5,594 nucleotides of DNA from DASZIT01 sp036489495 (GTDB lineage Bacteria > Actinomycetota > Acidimicrobiia > Acidimicrobiales > RAAP-2): NCBI GenBank assembly GCA_036489495.1, contig DASXFR010000054.1, positions 1 to 5,594 on the forward strand. Direction: 5' to 3'. The notes beneath the pieces are model-generated. The model ran no database searches and was not told the DNA's origin. It saw only the letters and a list, made by a program, of their open reading frames with translations. Both the position numbers and the translations under genes were made by a program. Of the stretch, positions 1 to 4,144 are shown piece by piece (the first letter of the stretch is position 1; each line of letters begins with the position of its first letter).

Positions 1-23
1 GAGCCGCGCTCAGATCTGGCGGA

Positions 24-1121
24 TCAATCCTCCGGCCACACCCCGCCGGCGTCACCGGCGGCGAACGCCTCGACCAGCTCATGGGCCTCGTCGTCGTGGT
101 ATTGGACCGGCGGCGACTTCATGAAGTAGGCGGACGGTCCGAGCAGCGGGCCGCCGATGCCCCGGTCGAGGGCGAGCTTGGCGCAGCGAACGGCGTCGAT
201 GATGACCCCGGCCGAGTTGGGGGAGTCCCAGACCTCGAGCTTGAGCTCGAGGTTGAGCGGCACGTCCCCGAAGTTGCGGCCCTCCATCCGGATGTAGGCC
301 CACTTGCGGTCGTTGAGCCACGGCACGTGGTCCGACGGGCCGATGTGGACGTCGTCCTCGGAAAGGACGCTGTCCTCGATCTGGCTGGTGACCGCCTGGG
401 TCTTCGACACCTTCTTCGACTCCAGCCGGCTCCGCTCCAGCATGTTCTTGAAGTCCATGTTGCCGCCGACGTTGAGCTGGTAGGTGTGGTCGAGGGCGAG
501 GCCCCGGTCCTCGAACAGCCGGGTGAGAATGCGGTGGACGATGGTGGAACCGACCTGGCTCTTGATGTCATCCCCGACGATGGGGAGCCCGGCGTCCCGG
601 AACTTTCGGGCCCACTCGGGATCCGAGGCGATGAACACCGGGATGGCGTTGACGAAGCCGACCCCGGCCTGGAGGCAGGCATCGGCATAGAAGCGCTGGG
701 CCTCCTCCGAGCCGACCGGGAGGTAGCTGACCAGGACATCGGCCCGAGCGTCCTTCAGCGCCGCCACCACGTCGACCGGCTCGATCGGCGATTCCTCCAC
801 CGTCTCCCGGTAGTACTTGCCGAAGCCGTCGAGGGTCGGGCCCCGCTGCACCGTCACCCCGAGCTCACCGACGGTGGCAAACCGAATGGTGTTGTTCTGC
901 CCGCCGAAGATGGCCTTGCCCAGGTCAGTGCCGACCTTGGCCGCATCGGCATCGAAGGCGGCCACGAACTGGAGATCACGGACGTGGTAGCCGCCCAGTT
1001 CCACATGCATGAGCCCGGGAACCGTCTCGGATGGATCGGCATCCTTGTAGTACTCGACGCCCTGGATGAGTGAGCTGGCGCAGTTGCCAACGCCGGCTAT
1101 GGCCACTCGGATGCTGCTCAT
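24..1121 (-). CDS. ino1: Inositol-1-phosphate synthase (myo-inositol-3-phosphate synthase)
   Basis: This cytosolic NAD-dependent enzyme converts glucose 6-phosphate to inositol 1-phosphate, the entry step to phosphatidylinositol, inositol-based glycolipids and mycothiol in actinobacteria. The 365 residues match the usual actinobacterial length (M. tuberculosis Ino1 is about 367). The N-terminal Rossmann segment has the nucleotide-binding motif GVGNCASSL at residues 10-18. Family hallmarks follow: GDDIKSQVGST at 183-193, with the conserved active-site lysine K187; NVGGNMDFKNML at 217-228; a lysine-rich SRLESKKVSK stretch at 231-240; and the conserved LELKLEVWDSPNSAG at 291-305. The ATG start follows AAGGGA about 8 bases upstream, and the protein begins directly with the Rossmann strand (SSIRVAIAG), so no longer start is needed. 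The start codon overlaps the padR stop by 4 bases (ATGA), indicating co-transcription and probable translational coupling. Only 23 bases lie downstream of the stop, with no clear terminator. The function is secure. Confidence 0.97.
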   Translation of the reverse strand: MSSIRVAIAGVGNCASSLIQGVEYYKDADPSETVPGLMHVELGGYHVRDLQFVAAFDADAAKVGTDLGKAIFGGQNNTIRFATVGELGVTVQRGPTLDGFGKYYRETVEESPIEPVDVVAALKDARADVLVSYLPVGSEEAQRFYADACLQAGVGFVNAIPVFIASDPEWARKFRDAGLPIVGDDIKSQVGSTIVHRILTRLFEDRGLALDHTYQLNVGGNMDFKNMLERSRLESKKVSKTQAVTSQIEDSVLSEDDVHIGPSDHVPWLNDRKWAYIRMEGRNFGDVPLNLELKLEVWDSPNSAGVIIDAVRCAKLALDRGIGGPLLGPSAYFMKSPPVQYHDDEAHELVEAFAAGDAGGVWPED

Positions 1122-1819
1122 AACTCAATTCCCTTCGCTGCTGCGGAGCCGGTCCCGACGGTGCGGGGGCTGCGGCTGTCGGTTTTGGGTGCTGCTTGCT
1201 TCAACTTCTCGGACTCAATGAGACTGTCGAGCCAGGAGATGTCGTGTTGGGTGGTCTCGGTGGTGTGTTCCACCAGTGACCGGGTGTAGCTGTCGAAGTC
1301 ACCGCCGGCGGCGGCCCGCGCCTGGTCGGCGGCCAGTCGACGGATCAGCTGGTCCCGCCGGCGCTCGAGCAGGCCGAGCCGGGCCTGGGGAGCCAGATGA
1401 CGGGCGAAGGCCAACCGGAGGCCGAAGCTGCGAGCCTCGTCGGTCCCCACCGGCTCCTCGCCGGCCAGGAGCTCTTCGAACATCCGGCGGCCGGTGTCGG
1501 TGATCCGGTAGACCTTGCGGGACCGCTTGGTGCCCCGGCTGGAACTCCGGGCCGCGCCCGCCCGTCGGGACCGGAGGGCGGCCTTTTCGCCTCCGAGGGA
1601 ACCGGTCAGTGGAATCGGGGCCGACGCCGGGGCTGGGGCGGCCGGGCTCGACTCGGTACCGATCACCGCGCCGGACAGTTCGAGGCGCGAAAGGGCGGGA
1701 TACAGCGATCCAAAGGAGATGTTGGCGAACAACCCGAGCTCATCCCGCAGCCGCTTCCGGATCTCGTAGCCGTGGAACTCATGTTCCGAGAGCAGGCCGA
1801 GAATGGCCAGGTCAAGCAC
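1118..1819 (-). CDS. PadR-family transcriptional regulator, probable autoregulator of the padR-ino1 operon
   Basis: The protein has 233 residues. Positions 1-54 form the PadR winged-helix N-terminus (LDLAILGLLSEHEFHGYEIRKRL, then FGSLYPALSRLE), which resembles M. tuberculosis Rv0047c as I remember it. The wing is completed by RKVYRITDTGRRMFEELL at 101-118, and the C-terminal half (about 130-205) is the helical dimerisation region with charged, coiled-coil-like helices. The odd part is residues 55-100: an Ala/Pro-rich then Arg/Ser-rich low-complexity insert in the wing loop, where PadR proteins normally have a short turn. The last ~25 residues are also low-complexity. The start must be the GTG at 1819, because an in-frame TGA immediately precedes it; GGGGG at 1826-1830 is the ribosome-binding site. 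The gene is first in a unit with ino1, and a palindrome upstream is a likely operator. The effector is unknown; an inositol-pathway metabolite is only a guess. Confidence 0.92.
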   Translation of the reverse strand: MLDLAILGLLSEHEFHGYEIRKRLRDELGLFANISFGSLYPALSRLELSGAVIGTESSPAAPAPASAPIPLTGSLGGEKAALRSRRAGAARSSSRGTKRSRKVYRITDTGRRMFEELLAGEEPVGTDEARSFGLRLAFARHLAPQARLGLLERRRDQLIRRLAADQARAAAGGDFDSYTRSLVEHTTETTQHDISWLDSLIESEKLKQAAPKTDSRSPRTVGTGSAAAKGIEL

Positions 1820-1840
1820 TCAATTCCCCCGTTTCAGCGC

Positions 1841-1856
1841 GCCCGCGCTCGCGGGC
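1841..1856 (-). other. GC-rich hairpin in the padR 5' leader
   Basis: On the minus strand GCCCGC pairs perfectly with GCGGGC across a GAGC loop. The hairpin would lie in the predicted padR leader, roughly 10 bases upstream of the GGGGG ribosome-binding site. It could influence translation of the regulator, but a 6-bp GC stem can arise by chance in this composition. Confidence 0.4.
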
Positions 1857-1888
1857 TGGCGTTGAGGATGGGTTGACTTCATTCCGAC

Positions 1889-1918
1889 ATGATATATCAG
1901 GCCGATATATCAATGCAA
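1889..1918 (-). promoter_or_regulatory. Predicted padR-ino1 promoter
   Basis: Reading the minus strand, TTGCAT (1918-1913) fits a -35 box. After an 18-base spacer, TATCAT (1894-1889) fits the actinobacterial -10 pattern TANNNT. The transcript would start near 1882, giving a leader of about 60 bases before the GTG at 1819. The spacer is filled by the inverted repeat described separately. The boxes were chosen by eye and have not been tested. Confidence 0.5.
1890..1912. promoter_or_regulatory. Candidate PadR operator: perfect 9-bp inverted repeat
   Basis: TGATATATC (1890-1898) and GATATATCA (1904-1912) are exact reverse complements separated by AGGCC. Each arm also contains the self-complementary GATATATC, so the site is both an inverted and a direct repeat with a 13-base period. 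It is a sharp AT-rich island in very GC-rich DNA and sits between the predicted -35 and -10 of padR. PadR proteins are dimeric winged-helix repressors that commonly bind AT-rich palindromes at their own promoters, so autorepression of padR-ino1 is the natural reading. Direct binding is an inference. Confidence 0.65.
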
Positions 1919-2121
1919 CACATGTGGTTGAGCCGGGTCGGGTCCAGGCCGGAAACACCATCTTGCCCGGCCGATCGCCGAGGGAACGGTTTGGGCGGTC
2001 TCGGGTGCCGGTCCCGGTCACCAACCCGGGTCGTCCTGACCGGTGAATCCCGCGATCGCGAATCCCTCTCCGGGCCAAATGTCAAGGCCCCGATGGCCGT
2101 ACCTTGAACCGGACGAAGCGT

Positions 2122-2135
2122 TACCCTGAGATGCG
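2122..2135 (+). promoter_or_regulatory. -10-like box placing transcription start at the DUF5318 GTG
   Basis: TACCCT (2122-2127) fits TANNNT and ends 7 bases before the GTG at 2135, the spacing expected when transcription begins at or next to the start codon. No Shine-Dalgarno sequence precedes this GTG, and the -35 region is poor: TTGAAC at 2104-2109 is too close. Leaderless mRNAs are common in actinobacteria, so this fits, but it is inferred from spacing alone. Confidence 0.4.
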
Positions 2136-2587
2136 TGAGCTTTCGACAGGGAGGGCTCGGTGGTGTCCAGACATCCCCGACCGGAGGACAGGTCGAGTAC
2201 CGCCTCGCCCGGGACTCCGTGGTCCGCGAATACCGCAAGAGCCGGTTGTCCCGGATGGACATCTGTGACGCTCATCCCGAACTGCTTCGGGCGGCCCAGC
2301 ATCTGGGAGTGCCCACCGGCGCCGACTGCCCGATCTGCGAACAGGCGGAGTTGGTGGACGTCACCTTCGTGTTCGGCTCCCGCCTTCCTCCCGGTGGTCG
2401 CTGCGTGACCTCCCGGGCCGAGCTGACCCGCTACTGGCGCCGGAAGGAACCGGTGGTCTGTTACGTGATCGAAGTGTGCAACGGCTGCCGCTGGAACCAC
2501 CTGGTCCGGATGTACCCGGCCGGTGCCGGCGTGAAGGCCGTCGAGCGCCCGGCCCTGGGTGCCCGGGCGGCTTCACCCCGCGGCTGA
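2135..2587 (+). CDS. DUF5318 family protein (zinc-ribbon-like, function unknown)
   Basis: The 150-residue protein resembles the actinobacterial DUF5318 family (M. tuberculosis Rv0049, from memory). Shared features are VEYRLARDSVVREYRKSRLS near residues 20-39, ICDAHPELLRAAQHLGVP at 43-60, CPIC at 65-68, VTFVFGSRL at 76-84 and VEVC..C.WNHLV-like VIEVCNGCRWNHLV at 111-124. The pairs C65/C68 and C115/C118 look like two knuckles of a zinc ribbon. No signal peptide or membrane segment is seen, so it is probably cytosolic. The GTG at 2135 is the only reasonable start before the conserved region; it adds about 18 Gly-rich, poorly conserved residues, and translation may be leaderless. The C-terminal ~25 residues are low-complexity. 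It diverges from padR-ino1, as I recall in mycobacteria. I know of no established role; zinc or nucleic-acid binding is only suggested by the cysteines. Confidence 0.85.
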   Translation: MSFRQGGLGGVQTSPTGGQVEYRLARDSVVREYRKSRLSRMDICDAHPELLRAAQHLGVPTGADCPICEQAELVDVTFVFGSRLPPGGRCVTSRAELTRYWRRKEPVVCYVIEVCNGCRWNHLVRMYPAGAGVKAVERPALGARAASPRG

Positions 2588-2709
2588 GGCCCGCGATGGC
2601 CGGCTTCGGCTCGGTGCGGGTGCGTATCGACGATCTCGGCTGGGTCCCCACCACCCGGAAGGGGTGAGCTGGAGGCCAACACGGTCCGACCTCGACTGCC
2701 ACCAACCAG

Positions 2710-2715
2710 TAGGAT
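2710..2715 (+). promoter_or_regulatory. -10-like element for panB
   Basis: TAGGAT fits TANNNT. The transcript would begin near 2722, leaving a leader of about 85 bases before the panB ATG. No good -35 is visible (TCCGAC at 2685-2690 would need a 19-base spacer), so read-through from the upstream gene may also contribute. Confidence 0.4.
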
Positions 2716-2736
2716 GTGACTGCAGCACTCTTCTGT

Positions 2737-2752
2737 GACACCTTCGGGTGTC
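2737..2752 (+). other. C(UUCG)G tetraloop hairpin in the panB leader
   Basis: GACACC (2737-2742), TTCG (2743-2746) and GGTGTC (2747-2752) form a perfect 6-bp stem closed by C-G over UUCG, an exceptionally stable RNA tetraloop. No U-run follows, so it does not look like a factor-independent terminator. It lies downstream of the predicted -10 and 57 bases before the start codon. Possible roles are mRNA stability, a folding nucleus for a larger leader, or the trace of an old terminator. Confidence 0.6.
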
Positions 2753-2794
2753 GACCATGCCGCCGGCAGCCCCCAAGGCGCTGGACGGCCGATC

Positions 2795-2800
2795 AGGAGG
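2795..2800 (+). promoter_or_regulatory. Ribosome-binding site fixing the panB start
   Basis: AGGAGG lies 8 bases before the ATG at 2809. It decides the start against a longer in-frame GTG at 2716, whose extra 31 residues do not resemble PanB. Confidence 0.85.
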
Positions 2801-2808
2801 ACCACTCC

Positions 2809-3624
2809 ATGCCCGACACCCCGACGGCGCCCGTCACCGTTCCCACCCTCCGCGCCACCAAGCGCCGCGACGGCCACCCGCCCATCGTGATGGTCACCGC
2901 CTACGACGCCCCCGGCGCCCGGGTCGCCGACGCCGCCGGCGTAGACGTGATCCTGGTGGGCGACTCGTTGGCCAACAACGTCCTCGGCTACGAGGACACC
3001 CTGCAGGTGACCATCGACGACATGGCGCATCACACCGCGGCGGTGGCCCGAACCAAGCCGCGGCCCCTGATCGTGGGTGACCTCCCGTGGTTGAGCTACC
3101 ACATCGACACCGCCGACACGGTGCGGAACGCCGCCGCGCTCATCCGGGCCGGCGCCGAGGCGGTGAAGCTGGAAGGGGGTCGCAAGCGGGTCCCGATGAT
3201 CGAGGCACTGGTGTCCGCCGAGATTCCGGTGATGGGCCACCTTGGGCTTACCCCCCAGTCGGTCCACGCCATGGGCGGCTACCGGGTCCAGGGGAAGGGG
3301 GACGCCGCCGCCGAAGCCCTGGCCGCCGACGCCAAGGCGATCGCCGCCGCCGGGTGCTTCGCCATCGTCCTCGAGGGCGTCCCCGAGGGTCTGGGCGCCA
3401 CCATCACCCAGCAACTCGACATCCCCACCATCGGGATCGGCGCCGGTCCGGCCTGCGACGGTCAGGTCCTCGTCTTCCATGACCTGCTGGGCCTGAACGC
3501 CACCACCCCCAAGTTCGTCCGTCGCTACGCGGAGCTGGCCACTGCCGCGACCGAGGCGATGGCCGCTTACGCCGCCGATGTCCGATCCGGGGCGTTCCCG
3601 TCCGATGCTGAGGTGTACCACTAG
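2809..3624 (+). CDS. panB: 3-methyl-2-oxobutanoate hydroxymethyltransferase (ketopantoate hydroxymethyltransferase)
   Basis: PanB transfers a hydroxymethyl group from 5,10-methylenetetrahydrofolate to 2-oxoisovalerate to make ketopantoate, the first committed step to pantothenate and coenzyme A. It is a cytosolic, Mg-dependent (beta/alpha)8 barrel that assembles as a decamer in known members. The 271 residues are typical. Visible family motifs are TAYDAPGARVAD (30-41), VGDSLANNVLGYEDTL (50-65), VGDLPW (89-94), VKLEGG (119-124), VMGHLGLTPQSVHAMGGYRVQGK (141-163), VLEGVP (187-192) and PTIGIGAGPACDGQVLV (206-222). By analogy with E. coli PanB, D52 and D91 are the metal ligands and E189 is the catalytic glutamate; all are present. 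It has its own -10-like box and hairpin leader, and no other pan gene is adjacent in the window. Its place between DUF5318 and rpsF differs from the mycobacterial order. The function is secure. Confidence 0.96.
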   Translation: MPDTPTAPVTVPTLRATKRRDGHPPIVMVTAYDAPGARVADAAGVDVILVGDSLANNVLGYEDTLQVTIDDMAHHTAAVARTKPRPLIVGDLPWLSYHIDTADTVRNAAALIRAGAEAVKLEGGRKRVPMIEALVSAEIPVMGHLGLTPQSVHAMGGYRVQGKGDAAAEALAADAKAIAAAGCFAIVLEGVPEGLGATITQQLDIPTIGIGAGPACDGQVLVFHDLLGLNATTPKFVRRYAELATAATEAMAAYAADVRSGAFPSDAEVYH

Positions 3625-3652
3625 GCACTCGACCGGCCAGTGCGAAGGCCGG
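3625..3652 (+). terminator. Possible terminator hairpins after panB
   Basis: Directly after the panB stop, GCACT (3625-3629) can pair with AGTGC (3639-3643). Overlapping this, CCGGCC (3633-3638) can pair with GGCCGG (3647-3652) over an 8-base loop. The two stems exclude each other. There is no T-run, so this is at best a weak or factor-assisted terminator or an mRNA 3' stabiliser. Confidence 0.35.
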
Positions 3653-3667
3653 CCATCGGCCACCGGC

Positions 3668-3673
3668 TAGAGT
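3668..3673 (+). promoter_or_regulatory. -10-like element for the rpsF operon
   Basis: TAGAGT fits TANNNT and lies between the panB 3' hairpins and the structured rpsF leader. Transcription would begin near 3680, giving a leader of about 114 bases. No clear -35 box is visible. Confidence 0.4.
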
Positions 3674-3687
3674 GTCCCAGTTGTCCC

Positions 3688-3708
3688 GGCCATGCCTACG
3701 GCGCGGCC
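3688..3708 (+). other. Leader hairpin 1 upstream of rpsF
   Basis: GGCC (3688-3691) pairs with GGCC (3705-3708), and GCC (3694-3696) pairs with GGC (3700-3702) over a UAC loop. An A/C mismatch and a U-G pair lie between the two helices. It sits close to the predicted transcript 5' end. Confidence 0.4.
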
Positions 3709-3720
3709 TTCCAGTTCCAG

Positions 3721-3771
3721 TTCAGTTCCGACCTGCCCCTATTGGTGGGGCTCGGGTGTTGAGTCACCCGA
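3721..3771 (+). promoter_or_regulatory. Candidate S6:S18-responsive leader of the rpsF operon
   Basis: A perfect hairpin, GCCCC (3735-3739) with GGGGC (3747-3751) and loop UAUUGGU, is followed by a second perfect hairpin, TCGGGTG (3752-3758) with CACCCGA (3765-3771). An alternative fold extends the first hairpin: ACC (3731-3733) pairs with GGU (3755-3757), and UUCAGU (3721-3726) pairs with GUUGAG (3758-3763, three wobbles). This leaves CCG (3728-3730) bulged on the 5' side. Published work on bacterial rpsF leaders describes a CCG in a bulge flanked by a stem and a hairpin, bound by the S6:S18 complex for feedback control. The match is of this general form and was fitted by eye. Confidence 0.4.
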
Positions 3772-3777
3772 TCCAGA

Positions 3778-3786
3778 GGGAGGTGA
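3778..3786 (+). promoter_or_regulatory. Ribosome-binding site deciding the rpsF start
   Basis: GGGAGGTGA ends 7 bases before the ATG at 3794. It supports this start over the in-frame ATG at 3692, which would add 34 residues unlike any S6 N-terminus and translate through the leader hairpins. Confidence 0.85.
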
Positions 3787-3793
3787 GCCGCTG

Positions 3794-4141
3794 ATGCGGC
3801 CATACGAAGCAATGGTTATTTTCGATGCCGCGGCCGATGAGGCCTCGGTCAACGGGGTGCTCGACCGGGCGCTGGCTGCCCTCAAAGCCAAGGGGGGCAC
3901 CTCCGGGCCGGTCGAGCGGTGGGGCAAGCGGACCTTCGCCTACGAGGTCGACCACAAGCGCGAGGGCTACTACGTGGTCATCGAGCTGACCGCCGAGCCG
4001 CCGGCGGTGGCGGACATGGAGCGGATCCTGGTCCTGGCCGATGAAGTGATCCGCCACAAAGTCATGCGGCTGCCCGACAAGGTGGCCGGCCGTCGGGCTG
4101 AGCGCGCGGCAGTTGCGGCCGCGTCGTCCAAGGAGGGTTGA
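3794..4141 (+). CDS. rpsF: 30S ribosomal protein S6
   Basis: S6 binds the central domain of 16S rRNA as a heterodimer with S18, which is encoded two genes downstream. The 115-residue protein starts with the typical MRPYEAMVIFDAAAD strand. It continues with helix 1 (VNGVLDRALAALKAKGG, about 19-35), the conserved WGKRTFAYEVDHKREGYYVVIEL (42-64) and DMERILVLADEVIRHKVMRLP (73-93). Core length and order are normal. The last ~20 residues (KVAGRRAERAAVAAASSKEG) are a basic, alanine-rich tail somewhat longer than the mycobacterial protein, which is about 96 residues. It is first in the rpsF-ssb-rpsR-rplI operon, and the ssb ATG follows after 3 bases. Its leader is rich in hairpins, which fits autoregulation. 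Confidence 0.96.
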   Translation: MRPYEAMVIFDAAADEASVNGVLDRALAALKAKGGTSGPVERWGKRTFAYEVDHKREGYYVVIELTAEPPAVADMERILVLADEVIRHKVMRLPDKVAGRRAERAAVAAASSKEG

Positions 4142-4144
4142 GCA

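Larger units (their letters stand above)
1820..2134. other. Divergent intergenic region between padR and the DUF5318 gene
   Basis: These 315 bases hold no convincing gene. Nearest padR lie its ribosome-binding site (1826-1830), a GC hairpin (1841-1856) and the operator/promoter (1889-1918). Further right are an 8-base palindrome CACATGTG (1919-1926) and a 7-base inverted repeat, CCGGTCA at 2014-2020 and TGACCGG at 2037-2043, with a 16-base loop containing ACCCGGGT. A 10-base palindrome CGCGATCGCG lies at 2051-2060, flanked by GAATCC on both sides (2045-2050 and 2060-2065). The right end holds a -10-like box for the plus-strand gene. The central repeats may be binding sites or chance in GC-rich DNA; I cannot assign them. 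Confidence 0.6.
2588..2808 (+). other. Intergenic region and leader upstream of panB
   Basis: These 221 bases lie between the DUF5318 stop and the panB ATG. The first part contains a weak hairpin (CACCC at 2652-2656 with GGGTG at 2662-2666) and no U-tract, so no confident terminator. The second part carries the panB -10-like box, a UUCG hairpin and the ribosome-binding site. TGTGAC occurs twice (2715-2720 and 2734-2739), 19 bases apart, without a matching inverted half. Confidence 0.5.

Noticed and set aside
81..1073. Long plus-strand open frame (330 codons) opposite ino1
   Set aside because: It is the antisense shadow of ino1 in GC-rich DNA. Its translation is Val/Gly/Asp/Leu-rich with no recognisable family, whereas the ino1 frame is a full-length match to a known enzyme.
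1873..1911. Rightward promoter using TTGACT (1873-1878) and the TATATC of the dyad
   Set aside because: The spacers to TATATC are 14 or 27 bases and neither copy ends in T. The minus-strand pairing TTGCAT/TATCAT with an 18-base spacer fits better.
2051..2060. CGCGATCGCG palindrome resembling the HIP1 octamer of cyanobacteria
   Set aside because: It is a single copy in GC-rich DNA where such palindromes arise readily, and the genes are clearly actinobacterial.
2596..2667. Small 23-codon ATG frame after the DUF5318 gene
   Set aside because: There is no ribosome-binding site, no recognisable product, and the frame continues unbroken from an overlapping shadow of the DUF5318 gene.
2716..2808. 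Upstream GTG start adding 31 residues to PanB
   Set aside because: The extension is unlike PanB and passes through the UUCG hairpin. AGGAGG sits 8 bases before the ATG at 2809, where normal PanB sequence begins.
2722..2808. A 'pan' motif RNA (reported upstream of pantothenate genes) in the panB leader
   Set aside because: That motif is a stem with conserved bulged adenines. The visible hairpin here is a perfect stem with a UUCG loop, and I see no bulged-A stem.
2461..3663. Long minus-strand open frame (400 codons) opposite panB
   Set aside because: The protein is a Gly/Val/Asp/His-rich mirror of PanB codons with no motif and no ribosome-binding site. The panB frame is complete and well conserved.
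3692..3793. Upstream ATG start adding 34 residues to S6
   Set aside because: The extra residues are Ser/Pro-rich and unlike S6, and the ribosome-binding site GGGAGGTGA serves the ATG at 3794.
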